DNA of 17,269 bases. Origin: an uncultured Oscillospiraceae bacterium (GTDB lineage: Bacteria; Bacillota; Clostridia; Oscillospirales; Ruminococcaceae). A program made the position numbers and the translations under genes. The stretch spans positions 1-17,269 of the forward strand of contig CAKSHT010000031.1 in assembly GCA_934457235.1 (NCBI GenBank). Direction: 5' to 3'. The notes beneath the pieces were generated by a model. That model worked only from the letters and a program-made list of their open reading frames with translations, was not told the DNA's origin and did not search any database. This document shows positions 1-6,846 of the stretch, piece after piece; within the stretch, counting starts at the first letter, position 1; each line of letters opens with the position of its first letter.

Positions 1-1
1 G

Positions 2-544
2 CTGGCTACAAATACCAACGCGCTCATTTACCAGGTACCGGGCGGAATGCTCTCCAACCTGCTCTCTCAGCTGAAGCAGGCAGGCAAGGCTGACCAGCTT
101 GAGGCTGTTCTCCAGGAAGTTCCGCGTGTTCGTAAGGATTCCGGTTTCCCGCCTCTCGTTACACCTACATCCCAGATCGTCGGCACACAGGCTGTGTTCA
201 ACGTTATCATGGGCGAGCGCTACAAGACTGTAACCAAGGAGTTCAAGGGTCTTGTAAAGGGCGAATACGGCAAGACTCCTGTTGCTGTCGATCCGGAGTT
301 TCAGAAGAAGATACTCGGTTCCGAGGAGCCTATCACCTGCCGTCCCGCAGATCTGCTGAAGCCTGAGTTCGATACCATGAAGGAAGAAGTTAAGCAGTAT
401 GTTCCCGACGCTTCCGTTGAGGACGTTCTGACTTATGCTATGTTCCCGAAGGTAGCTCCGAAGTTCTTCGAGAAGCGCACCGACCGCCAGGTAGGCATCG
501 ACGCTGATCACGCAGACAAGACCAACAAGGTACACCCCGTCTGA
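2..544 (+). CDS. oadA: Oxaloacetate decarboxylase / pyruvate carboxylase B-type alpha subunit, C-terminal part (5' truncated by window edge)
   Basis: The reading frame is open from base 2 and encodes about 180 residues before TGA. It begins with a YQVPGGMLSNL stretch typical of the biotin-dependent carboxyltransferase family (oxaloacetate decarboxylase alpha, pyruvate carboxylase subunit B, transcarboxylase 5S). It continues into the conserved carboxylase domain with TPTSQIVGTQAVFNV and a GERY segment. These enzymes move a carboxyl group between a keto acid and biotin. The protein ends in KTNKVHPV with no AMKM biotin-attachment segment, so the biotin carrier must be a separate protein, as in multi-subunit sodium-pumping decarboxylases. 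The catalytic barrel lies outside the window. Codon use is strongly biased (GCT, AAG, GTT), suggesting high expression. Family membership is secure. The choice between oxaloacetate decarboxylase and pyruvate carboxylase is not settled by this fragment. Confidence 0.85.
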   Translation: MATNTNALIYQVPGGMLSNLLSQLKQAGKADQLEAVLQEVPRVRKDSGFPPLVTPTSQIVGTQAVFNVIMGERYKTVTKEFKGLVKGEYGKTPVAVDPEFQKKILGSEEPITCRPADLLKPEFDTMKEEVKQYVPDASVEDVLTYAMFPKVAPKFFEKRTDRQVGIDADHADKTNKVHPV

Positions 545-585
545 TAATAACCACGTCGTGGGACAGAAATAAATCGTACAATAAT

Positions 586-619
586 AAAGGACGTCTTTCA
601 GTGAAAGGCGTCCTTTTTA
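586..619 (+). terminator. Bidirectional rho-independent terminator
   Basis: A 14-bp stem (AAAGGACGTCTTTC with GAAAGGCGTCCTTT, one G-T pair) closes an AGT loop and is followed by a T-run. It lies 41 bases after the carboxyltransferase stop. The A-rich 5' side gives a T-run on the minus strand too, so it probably also ends the lipoprotein gene that runs toward it. Confidence 0.9.
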
Positions 620-718
620 TTCTATATAGTTCTTACCCTTTTGCGAAAATACGGGGGAATCAGAAAATCGCATATTCTGTTCAACTGTAATTTAAGGAAA
701 TGCAGCATCGGCCTGCTC

Positions 719-1438
719 TTAATTCGTAAGGAAATATGGGCTTGAAGCCTTCATGGCGCCGATTTTCCAGCAGTCGTTGATTTTTTTGAGAGTTATCCAT
801 GATGTTTTGTTTTCAGTCCCCGTGATTCCGGAGTCATAACGGGTATTGTTATAGGTTATGTAGTAATGGAGTTCTTCCTCGCCGCTGGCATTGTCATAAT
901 ATCCGTCCGGTGCGTCCTGGCATTCGTGGAGTTCAACGTCGCTGTACATTGACAGCATACGTCCCTGCCATTCTCCGCCAAGCATCTGCCTCACCAGTTC
1001 CTTTCGCAGCTGCTCGCTCTGAAGTTCCGTGGGAGCGACGGTTTCTCCGGTCAGCTCGTCAGTGTAGCTGGAATTATCGTAGGTTATCACATATAGCCGC
1101 TGTACATTGTATTCCCTTGTGCACTGCGCCCAGAGCTGGATAAACTGCTCCGCGGTAAGCTCCTTGTATGGAATGCCCATATATTCTATGTCGTCCTCGG
1201 TCAGAACCGGGATGAAATCAAATTCCGGGAAGCTATCGGATACAGACGCGTCCGACACGGAATCTGATGTCTGTGAAGCGCATGAAGTTGTAGAATCCGA
1301 GGTCTGAGCGGTCGTGCTTTCAGACGTAAGTTCTGAACTTCCGGAGCCGCCAGATGTCGAGGTGGGAGAATTGCATGCGCACAGCATTGAGCATATACAA
1401 GCAGCAAGAACGGCTCCCAGCGCTTTATTTTTTGACAT
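719..1438 (-). CDS. Predicted lipoprotein of unknown function (239 aa)
   Basis: The start at 1438 is preferred because AGGCAGG lies about 8 bases upstream. An in-frame ATG at 1444 is too close to that site, and farther upstream the frame crosses the likely promoter. The N-terminus is a lipoprotein signal peptide: MSKNK, a hydrophobic stretch, and lipobox LCAC with the lipidated Cys at about residue 22. A Ser/Thr/Gly-rich tether of roughly 45 residues follows. The remaining ~170 residues form an acidic globular domain with many Tyr (LYVITYDNSSY, ELHYYITYNN) and a C-terminal WITLKKINDCWKIG segment. That tail resembles the last strands of NTF2-like or other small extracytoplasmic folds, but I do not recognise the family. 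It would sit on the outer face of the cytoplasmic membrane. It stands alone, convergent with the carboxyltransferase gene and divergent from the sugar transporter. Confidence is high that it is a real lipoprotein gene and nil on function. Confidence 0.85.
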   Translation of the reverse strand: MSKNKALGAVLAACICSMLCACNSPTSTSGGSGSSELTSESTTAQTSDSTTSCASQTSDSVSDASVSDSFPEFDFIPVLTEDDIEYMGIPYKELTAEQFIQLWAQCTREYNVQRLYVITYDNSSYTDELTGETVAPTELQSEQLRKELVRQMLGGEWQGRMLSMYSDVELHECQDAPDGYYDNASGEEELHYYITYNNTRYDSGITGTENKTSWITLKKINDCWKIGAMKASSPYFLTN

Positions 1439-1471
1439 AAACATTACCTGCCTTTCCGTAAATGCCTTTTC

Positions 1472-1477
1472 ATTATA
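1472..1477 (-). promoter_or_regulatory. Candidate -10 box for the lipoprotein gene
   Basis: TATAAT on the minus strand lies 34 bases upstream of the chosen ATG. The hexamer 17 bases farther upstream (TTTATC) is a poor -35, so the call rests mainly on the -10 and its placement. Confidence 0.45.
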
Positions 1478-1649
1478 TATAACCGACAAAAGATGATAAA
1501 CGTTGCAGAATTTAAACGCATAATTATAGTGATTGACTGAAAAACATTGCAAGACACGCAAAAAGAAATGCAGAGGATAACATGTAAAACTGCACAATAT
1601 GACGGCGATTGTTTAATATGCATAAAACAGGGGAGAACGGCGTGTAACA

Positions 1650-1663
1650 TAAAAGCGTTTACA
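1650..1663 (-). promoter_or_regulatory. cre-like / LacI-family operator candidate 1
   Basis: The minus strand reads TGTAAACGCTTTTA, which fits the catabolite-responsive element consensus TGWAANCGNTNWCA except at one position. It lies between the divergent lipoprotein and sugar transporter genes. CcpA or a local LacI-family repressor could bind here; no such regulator gene is in the window. Confidence 0.45.
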
Positions 1664-1724
1664 TGGGTGTATCAAACAACGTCCGATGTATGATTTTTAA
1701 AGGATTTGCGGTAAATATACACAG

Positions 1725-1738
1725 TGATAACGTTTACA
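1725..1738 (-). promoter_or_regulatory. cre-like / LacI-family operator candidate 2 (full consensus match)
   Basis: The minus strand reads TGTAAACGTTATCA, matching every fixed position of TGWAANCGNTNWCA. It is embedded in a longer GTGAT...ATCAC dyad. It is about 430 bases upstream of the binding-protein gene, so action on that gene would need looping or an unseen distal promoter. Confidence 0.55.
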
Positions 1739-1771
1739 ATCACTTCTAACGATTTTTCAGCACTTTGCACA

Positions 1772-1810
1772 AACCAAAAATTACAAGTTGGTTACAAAAC
1801 AGTTACAAAA
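1772..1810. repeat. Small inverted repeat plus GTTACAAAA direct repeats in the regulatory region
   Basis: AACCAA (1772-1777) and TTGGTT (1788-1793) form a 6-bp inverted repeat. It is followed by two direct copies of GTTACAAAA at 1791-1799 and 1802-1810, 11 bases apart, which puts them on the same DNA face. This could be a tandem protein-binding site. No known family is recognised. Confidence 0.3.
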
Positions 1811-1941
1811 TCCGGCAGATTGAGTTAAAATAACGAAAATATATCCGTCAAAACCGCATTGTCAAGCGAAAAAATCTGAAGCAGTAAATTACTGACATTT
1901 ACTTAATAAATTCATAGCGGACGTTGTGAAAGTGAACAATT

Positions 1942-1974
1942 AGTGAAAATTGAAAACGTTTTCCCGATTTCACT
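1942..1974. promoter_or_regulatory. Nested palindrome with LacI-type operator upstream of the sugar ABC operon
   Basis: The perfect 12-bp palindrome GAAAACGTTTTC (1952-1963) sits at the centre of a wider dyad, AGTGAAA (1942-1948) with TTTCACT (1968-1974). The two centres differ by about half a base. TGAAAACGTTTTCC is one base from the cre consensus. It ends about 25 bases before the -35 of the proposed promoter at 1999, a plausible place for LacI-family control of a sugar importer. The regulator itself is not in the window. Confidence 0.6.
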
Positions 1975-1998
1975 GTGAAAAAAGTTATAAAAAAGGGG

Positions 1999-2027
1999 TT
2001 GAAAAATTAAAGCTTTTATGATAAACT
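1999..2027 (+). promoter_or_regulatory. Candidate sigma-A promoter for the sugar ABC operon
   Basis: TTGAAA (1999-2004) is followed after 17 bases by TAAACT (2022-2027). An overlapping TATGAT (2017-2022) is an alternative -10. The leader to the ATG at 2153 would be about 120 bases. It contains a short hairpin, GTTCC-ACTAC-GGAAC (2107-2121), just before the ribosome binding site GGGAGG (2139-2144). Confidence 0.45.
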
Positions 2028-2152
2028 TACAAATGTAATCAAGGCACGGTTCTGAATGCTGCTCAGACAGAGTACTATCGACCGATGAACCTTGATGAGT
2101 AAATCAGTTCCACTACGGAACGAAATGAAACCTATTTTGGGAGGAAAAATCT

Positions 2153-3580
2153 ATGAAGAAAAGAATTTTAGCAGCTCTGCTCGCATCTGCTGCAGTTCTG
2201 TCCTTTGCCGGCTGCTCCAGCAACGGCAACTCCACCGCTTCCGGTGATTCCAGCGCAGCTGACAACAGCAGCTCCGCAGCTGATAACAGCTCTGTTGCTG
2301 ACGATTCCAGCACTGCTGCTGATGATTCCAGCGACGACAGCACAACAGCTGCTGGTCTTGCCGATGACGGCGACACACTGTCCATCCTGACCTGGTCTTC
2401 CAACTCCGATACCACTAAGATGGTTGACTTCTTCCTGGCAGCTAAGGGCTACGACGCTTCCAAGGTTACCATCGTAAACTGCGGTGATAACGGTGAGGGC
2501 GCACGTGACGGCTACAAGCAGTACCTCAAGGGCGACGGCGACGCTGACCTGATGATCTACGATGCTGACTGGGTTGTTGACTACATCAACGATGATAATC
2601 TGACTGCTCCGTATGAGGCTATTGGTCTTTCCAAGGCTGACTTCCCGGATGCATTCGCTTACACCCTGTCCTATGGCACAAGCGAGACCGGAGTATTCAA
2701 GGCTAACTCTTTCCAGGCTACACCGGGCGGATTCGTTTACAGAGCTGACCTGGCTGAGCAGTACCTCGGCGTTACAACTCCTGATGAGATGCAGGCACTC
2801 GTAAGCGACTGGGATAAGTTCCAGGAGACCGGTGCTAAGCTGTATGAGGCTTCCAACGGCGCTACTTCCCTCCAGGCTACTGAGGGTGGTCTGTGGCAGG
2901 TATTCCAGTCCAACAGAACTCAGCCTTGGGTAGTTGACGGCAAGCTCGTTATGGATACTGCTGAAAGCTTCTATGACATCGCTAAGAACATGCAGGACAA
3001 TCACTCCCTCGCAGGCGTTCCTCAGTGGGATGCAGCTTGGTATGCAGCAGTTCTGGATGGCACAGCTCTTGGTGACTTCGTTCCTACTTGGGGTCTGACC
3101 ACCAACGAGGGCTCTATCCTCTACAACTTCACCAACGGTACTGAAGAGAACGGCGCTAAGATGGCAATGTGCGAAGGCCCGACAGGCTGGTTCTGGGGCG
3201 GCTCCTACATCGGTGTTTCCACCAAGTGCGACAACTCCACACTTGCTAAGGAATTCATCGAGTTCTTCTGCAAGGACGCAGAGTCTATGAAGAACTACGC
3301 AGCTGAGACTGGCGACTTCGTAAACAACAAGACAGTTATGTCCACTGCTGAGACTTCCAACAAGCTCCTTAACGGTCAGAACCACTATCAGATCCTCACC
3401 AAGGTTCTTGACAAGCTCGACCTCGATGGCAAGCTCACAAAGTATGACTCTGTAATCAAGGGCCACTTCAATGACTCCGTAAACGGCTACCTCGATGGTA
3501 CTTATGCTACCAAGGAAGAAGCTGTTGAGGCATTCAAGAACGCTGTAGCTGCTTCTTACCCTGACCTGGTTGTTGAGTAA
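2153..3580 (+). CDS. Sugar ABC transporter substrate-binding lipoprotein (CUT1 family)
   Basis: This 475-residue protein is the extracellular sugar-capturing component of the importer. The start follows GGGAGG with ideal spacing. Residues 1-20 form a lipoprotein signal peptide (MKKRILAALL..., lipobox FAGC, Cys21). A tether of about 50 residues rich in Ser, Asp, Ala and Asn follows. The mature domain opens with DTLSILTWSSNSDT, as in MalE-like CUT1 binding proteins, and is rich in Trp and Tyr (GLWQVFQSN, AAWYAAVLDG, GPTGWFWGGSYIGVS), which suits stacking against sugar rings. It is followed by two permease genes. Codon use is extremely biased, consistent with very high expression, and a hairpin after the gene would raise its dose relative to the permeases. 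The sugar is not identified. A cello- or malto-oligosaccharide is possible, but nothing in the window proves it, and no glycosidase lies beside it. Confidence 0.88.
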   Translation: MKKRILAALLASAAVLSFAGCSSNGNSTASGDSSAADNSSSAADNSSVADDSSTAADDSSDDSTTAAGLADDGDTLSILTWSSNSDTTKMVDFFLAAKGYDASKVTIVNCGDNGEGARDGYKQYLKGDGDADLMIYDADWVVDYINDDNLTAPYEAIGLSKADFPDAFAYTLSYGTSETGVFKANSFQATPGGFVYRADLAEQYLGVTTPDEMQALVSDWDKFQETGAKLYEASNGATSLQATEGGLWQVFQSNRTQPWVVDGKLVMDTAESFYDIAKNMQDNHSLAGVPQWDAAWYAAVLDGTALGDFVPTWGLTTNEGSILYNFTNGTEENGAKMAMCEGPTGWFWGGSYIGVSTKCDNSTLAKEFIEFFCKDAESMKNYAAETGDFVNNKTVMSTAETSNKLLNGQNHYQILTKVLDKLDLDGKLTKYDSVIKGHFNDSVNGYLDGTYATKEEAVEAFKNAVAASYPDLVVE

Positions 3581-3622
3581 TTCGTAATTACTTAATCAGC
3601 AAAGTCTTGCTAAATAACAAAG

Positions 3623-3676
3623 ATTGCAATATACTGCTTATGGGCTTTGTCCCATAAGCGTATATTGTGATTTTTT
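3623..3676 (+). terminator. Intra-operon terminator-like hairpin between binding protein and permeases
   Basis: GCTTATGGG (3636-3644) pairs with CCCATAAGC (3651-3659) around a CTTTGT loop. After a one-base bulge the stem continues as CAATATAC with GTATATTG. A run of six T (3671-3676) follows directly. It lies between the binding-protein stop and the permease ribosome binding site. It probably stops or stabilises most transcripts after the first gene and lets a fraction read through. Confidence 0.75.
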
Positions 3677-3700
3677 ATCAACATTGAAAGGGTGTGCATC

Positions 3701-4669
3701 ATGCAGGCAGCGACCGGAAGAACTCACAAAATGATCAGCTATGCTAAGTACGGTTACATATTCATCGCTCCGTTCTTCATAGTCTATGCATTCTTTATGA
3801 TCTATCCGCTCATCAATACATTTATCCTTAGCTTCAAGGAAAATGGTACAGAGCATCCTGAGTTATGGGTAGGTCTTCAGAATTATCAGTATCTGCTTTT
3901 CGGTGAAGCAGGCAACCGTAATGCCAACGCTATTCAGAGCCAGTTCCTGAACTCGCTCGGCAATACGCTTATTCTTTGGGCTGGAAACTTCGTTGTTCAG
4001 ATCGTTCTTTCACTGCTTCTCGCAGTTTGGTTCTCCGATGTAAGAATCAAGATCAAGGGCACTGGTTTCTTCAAGGTAGTTATGTACCTTCCCAATATCA
4101 TTACAGCAGCTTCAGTTGCAGGTATGTTCCTAATGCTGTTCGGCAATACAAAGTATGGTGCTGTAAACTCCCTTCTTCTCAAATGGGATCTTATTCTTGA
4201 ACCTTTCAAGTTCATCAACGACGTTTGGTCGTCGCGTATCCTGGTTATGCTGATCCAGTCCTGGATGTGGTTCGGTAATACGATGCTCCTGCTCATGTCG
4301 GGTATCTTCGGTATTGACCCTTCCATTTACGAGGCTGCTGAGATCGACGGCTCCAGCGGTGCAAACACTTTCTTCAGGATCACAATGCCGATCCTCAAGC
4401 CTATCTTCATTTATGTGTTCATCACATCTATGATCGGTGGTCTCCAGATGTTCGATATTCCTTACCTGCTTCACGAGGGCAGAACGATCAGACCCTCGCT
4501 CGAAACAAGTGCGGTATTCATTTACCAGAACTTCCACAAGACCTTCAACTACGGATATTCAGCTGCTGCTTCAATGATTCTGTTCGCTATCACGGCTGTC
4601 CTGGGCGTACTGATCTACAGATTCAACACTGACTCCACTGCGCCTGTAAAAAAGCGCAAAGCAAAGTAA
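3701..4669 (+). CDS. Sugar ABC transporter permease, first subunit (MalF/UgpA-like)
   Basis: The ATG at 3701 follows AAAGGG with 8 bases between. An in-frame GTG at 3692 overlaps that site and is less likely. The 322-residue product has a hydrophobic first segment (GYIFIAPFFIVYAFFMIYPL) and about five further membrane segments. The cytoplasmic coupling loop carries the EAA motif, YEAAEIDGSSGANTFFRITM, at about residues 210-229 and continues to LP-type PILKP; this loop contacts the ATPase. It belongs to the MalF/LacF/UgpA branch of CUT1 permeases and pairs with the next gene. No ATP-binding gene accompanies it, so energy probably comes from a shared MsmK/UgpC-type ATPase encoded elsewhere, a common arrangement in Firmicutes. 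It is co-transcribed with its neighbours. Confidence 0.9.
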   Translation: MQAATGRTHKMISYAKYGYIFIAPFFIVYAFFMIYPLINTFILSFKENGTEHPELWVGLQNYQYLLFGEAGNRNANAIQSQFLNSLGNTLILWAGNFVVQIVLSLLLAVWFSDVRIKIKGTGFFKVVMYLPNIITAASVAGMFLMLFGNTKYGAVNSLLLKWDLILEPFKFINDVWSSRILVMLIQSWMWFGNTMLLLMSGIFGIDPSIYEAAEIDGSSGANTFFRITMPILKPIFIYVFITSMIGGLQMFDIPYLLHEGRTIRPSLETSAVFIYQNFHKTFNYGYSAAASMILFAITAVLGVLIYRFNTDSTAPVKKRKAK

Positions 4670-4682
4670 GGGGGTAGGGTAA

Positions 4683-5585
4683 ATGGCTGATTCATACAAC
4701 AATTCGAACAAGGCGTACAGACGCAATCTGATGATCCACTCGACTATCAGACTTATCGTGTGCATTCTGCTTACGATCATCTGTCTGCTTCCTATTTACG
4801 TTATCCTGATCAATTCAACCAGAGCTTCTTCCGATATTATCGAAAGTGGTATCTCGTTCCTGCCTGGTGCAGATTTTTTCAACAACTTTTCCAAGCTGAA
4901 CGACCCGACTATTGAAAACGGCGTATACACCAAGACCTACAACGTACTGATCGGTTACAGAAACAGCCTTATAATTTCCGGCTGCTCCACTATTCTGACA
5001 GTATTCTTCTCCGCACTGACTGCTTATGGCTTGACTGTATATGACTTTAAGCTCAAGAAGTTTGCTACTGGATTCATCCTGGCCATCATGATGATCCCGA
5101 TGCAGGTTGTTTCTACCGGTTTCTTGGAGTTCATGGCTGAGATCAAGCTGCTTGACAACTATCTCCCGCTGATCCTCCCGGCAATCGCTGCTCCTGCCGT
5201 AGTATTCTTCATGCTTCAGTACATGAAGTCCTCGTTCCCTCTAGACATTGTTGAGGCTGCTCGTATCGACGGCTGCGGTGAGTTCAGAACATTCATGCAG
5301 ATCTCACTTCCTATCTTCAAGCCGGCGTTCGCTGTACAGGCTATCTTCGCTTTCGTAACAAGCTGGAATAACTACTATACACCTTCCATGCTCCTTGTTG
5401 ACGGCGATCTTAATAAGAAAACAATGCCTATGATGGTATCCGCTATTCTCAGCAACGATAAGCTGACTGACTATGGCGTAAGATATCTGACGGTTCTTCT
5501 TTCTATCCTGCCGGTAGTTATCATCTACCTGGCTCTGTCCAAGTTCATCGTTAAGGGCGTTGCCCTCGGCGCTGTAAAGGGCTGA
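4683..5585 (+). CDS. Sugar ABC transporter permease, second subunit (MalG/UgpE-like)
   Basis: The gene starts 13 bases after the first permease stop, behind the G-rich ribosome binding site AGGGGG. The 300-residue protein begins with a short polar stretch, then a first membrane segment (LIVCILLTIICLLPIYVIL) and about five more. The EAA coupling motif VEAARIDGCGEFRTFMQISL lies at about residues 190-209, followed by PIFKPA. This pattern is typical of the MalG/LacG branch. With the preceding subunit it would form the heterodimeric channel that receives sugar from the upstream lipoprotein. A strong terminator follows, so the operon contains only these three genes: no ATPase, regulator or glycoside hydrolase. 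Confidence 0.9.
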   Translation: MADSYNNSNKAYRRNLMIHSTIRLIVCILLTIICLLPIYVILINSTRASSDIIESGISFLPGADFFNNFSKLNDPTIENGVYTKTYNVLIGYRNSLIISGCSTILTVFFSALTAYGLTVYDFKLKKFATGFILAIMMIPMQVVSTGFLEFMAEIKLLDNYLPLILPAIAAPAVVFFMLQYMKSSFPLDIVEAARIDGCGEFRTFMQISLPIFKPAFAVQAIFAFVTSWNNYYTPSMLLVDGDLNKKTMPMMVSAILSNDKLTDYGVRYLTVLLSILPVVIIYLALSKFIVKGVALGAVKG

Positions 5586-5597
5586 TGTGATACTCGA

Positions 5598-5630
5598 TTC
5601 CCCCGCCTTCGGCGGGGGGATTTTTGTTTT
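5598..5630 (+). terminator. Rho-independent terminator of the sugar ABC operon
   Basis: CCCCCGCC-TTC-GGCGGGGG forms a very stable 8-bp GC stem, extended by flanking pairs, and is followed by TTTTTGTTTT. It lies 13 bases after the last permease stop. Confidence 0.93.
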
Positions 5631-5692
5631 CAGATACGTTTCTGATATTACTATTGGTATATATTTATTTGATATTTTGATTTTGTTATATG

Positions 5693-5717
5693 AAAACCCC
5701 GGAGCTTTGCTCCGGGG
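5693..5717 (-). terminator. Perfect GC hairpin, probable minus-strand terminator
   Basis: CCCCGGAGC-TTT-GCTCCGGGG is a perfect 9-bp stem. There is no T-run on the plus side, but on the minus strand it is followed by TTTTC. It would stop transcripts entering from the right, although I see no intact minus-strand gene there. It may be a remnant linked to the decayed recombinase nearby. Confidence 0.5.
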
Positions 5718-5752
5718 ATACTTGCCTTTATGACGCTCTTAACGCAGCGGCA

Positions 5753-5960
5753 ATGCTCACAAAGATAACCGACTGATACACGTATTTTATTGCAGATACA
5801 GTTCTCATTTACAGTGTGAAACATCAAAAGCACAGCTGGATATCGTTACAAGGTATGCGCTCAATATGGCTATGAAATCATCGCTGATTATACTCCCTTG
5901 CAAAATCAGAAACTACATCGGAAAAGCATGACAAATTCGACCAGGTGGGCATACATGACA
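5753..5960 (+). pseudogene. Decayed serine recombinase, N-terminal fragment
   Basis: Three overlapping frames together read like the start of a large serine recombinase. In frame 1, from about 5782, is VFYCRYSSH, matching the YARYSS motif that holds the catalytic serine. It is followed by ETSKAQLDIVTRYA, resembling the SIEAQL...YA helix. The text then shifts to frame 3, giving QYGYEIIADYTP at about 5862-5897, equivalent to the GYEIIAEY-D strand. It shifts again to frame 2, giving HDKFDQV at about 5927-5947, like the FD-V-V strand before KLDR. At least two frameshifts, and probably a third near 5770, plus an internal deletion make it non-functional. No ribosome binding site or DNA-binding domain remains. 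It marks a lost integrase-type mobile element between the sugar operon and the following region. The homology is judged by eye from family motifs. Confidence 0.65.
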
Positions 5961-6005
5961 AATACAGCATAGTAAATGGCAATATTCTTCATCTCGCCCA
6001 GAATA

Positions 6006-6047
6006 ATTTTATACGGACATACCGATGTCCTGCCGGTTTGGTATAAT
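6006..6047 (+). promoter_or_regulatory. Extended -10 promoter with GGACA-N6-TGTCC palindrome (copy 1)
   Basis: ATTTTATACGGACA (6006-6019) opens a palindrome of GGACA (6015-6019) and TGTCC (6026-6030). Twelve bases later comes TGGTATAAT, an extended -10 (hexamer 6042-6047). There is no usable -35; the palindrome occupies that position. The same arrangement occurs at 7496-7537 with identical spacing. A regulator binding the dyad probably activates or blocks the SHOCT gene. Confidence 0.7.
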
Positions 6048-6080
6048 CAGTGTATCAAACCCAGACAGGAGGTAATTATC

Positions 6081-6806
6081 ATGGGATTTTTTGATCAGCT
6101 TAAGGACAAGGCTTCGCAGGCAGGCGAAAAGGCGGGCGCGGCGCTCAAGGACGCAAAGTCCAAAATGAGTGAGGGCATGGCGGACGCAAAGGCAAAGATG
6201 GACGAGCACAAGGCACTCGCGGCGGAAGCGAAAGCACCTGTCGAGGGCAGTATCGCACGGTATCAGGTGGTGTACCTCGGAGGATTCCCGAAGAAGCCGA
6301 ACGGCAAAATGGATCCTACCGCGTTCGGATTCAACATCATGCCGGACAGCTTCATTTTCAAGCCGGAGCTGGAAACTAAAAATTCATGGTTCGGTGACGA
6401 ACTGTTCACCATTCCGTATGACAGGGTAGTCAAGTTTGAGATAGTGAAGCGGCAGGTCAGCAACACGGAGTTTCTGCTTTCCAGCAGCAACGATACCAAG
6501 AGCCTGGAGCAGGAAAACAACATTCAGATAACCCACCTGGACGACGATGGCAACGAGCTGATGACCCGCGTGGAAATGCTCACCGGAGTTTCGGTATATG
6601 GTCAGGCGCAAAAGTGCCGCGAGCTGCTTGACCTCCTCCGCGAAAACAAGATACTCGGCAAACTGAACAAGGACGCTTCCAAGCCCGCCGCTCCCGCAGA
6701 CGACCCGCTGGAGCAGCTCAAAAAGCTGAACGCATTAAAGGAAGCCGGAATACTTTCCGACGAGGAATTCAACGCCAAGAAAGCGGAGCTTCTTTCAAAG
6801 GTATAA
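6081..6806 (+). CDS. SHOCT-domain protein of unknown function
   Basis: The ATG at 6081 follows ACAGGAGG with 7 bases between and lies 34 bases after the -10, so upstream in-frame codons are excluded. The 241-residue protein begins MGFFDQLKDKASQAGEKAGA. About 45 residues of Ala/Lys-rich amphipathic helix follow, similar to YtxH or apolipoprotein-like helices. The central domain (about residues 55-185) is beta-rich (YQVVYLGGFP, DSFIFKPE, FTIPYDRVVKFEIV) and may have a PH/GRAM-like fold. A Pro/Ala linker leads to a C-terminal SHOCT motif (residues about 208-241), DPLEQLKKLNALKEAGILSD and onward, a short helical module thought to mediate oligomerisation. No signal peptide or membrane segment is seen. 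Its specific promoter and own terminator make it a single-gene unit. The biochemical role is unknown. Confidence 0.85.
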   Translation: MGFFDQLKDKASQAGEKAGAALKDAKSKMSEGMADAKAKMDEHKALAAEAKAPVEGSIARYQVVYLGGFPKKPNGKMDPTAFGFNIMPDSFIFKPELETKNSWFGDELFTIPYDRVVKFEIVKRQVSNTEFLLSSSNDTKSLEQENNIQITHLDDDGNELMTRVEMLTGVSVYGQAQKCRELLDLLRENKILGKLNKDASKPAAPADDPLEQLKKLNALKEAGILSDEEFNAKKAELLSKV

Positions 6807-6808
6807 TG

Positions 6809-6846
6809 AAATTTCCCCCGACTATTTTTCGGGGGAATTTCTGTTT
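6809..6846 (+). terminator. Terminator of the SHOCT gene, shared with the convergent small ORF
   Basis: CCCCCGA (6815-6821) pairs with TCGGGGG (6829-6835). Flanking A/T pairs extend the stem around one bulge, and CTGTTTT follows. The hairpin overlaps the last codons of the minus-strand 46-residue ORF. Confidence 0.8.

Noticed and set aside
2030-2152. Leader of the sugar operon considered as a riboswitch
   Set aside because: Only a 5-bp hairpin is visible. No known riboswitch core and no terminator/antiterminator pair was found.
2168-3466. Long minus-strand open frame of 432 codons opposite the binding-protein gene
   Set aside because: It is a mirror of the strongly biased codons of the real gene. 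It has no ribosome binding site, and its translation is low-complexity with no domain.
5651-5833. 60-codon minus-strand frame over the 5697 hairpin
   Set aside because: It runs through a perfect terminator-like hairpin, has no ribosome binding site, and overlaps the recombinase relic on the other strand.
5976-6080. Upstream extension of the SHOCT protein to an ATG at 5976
   Set aside because: The extension would run through the promoter at 6006-6047 and has no ribosome binding site; the ATG at 6081 has an excellent one.
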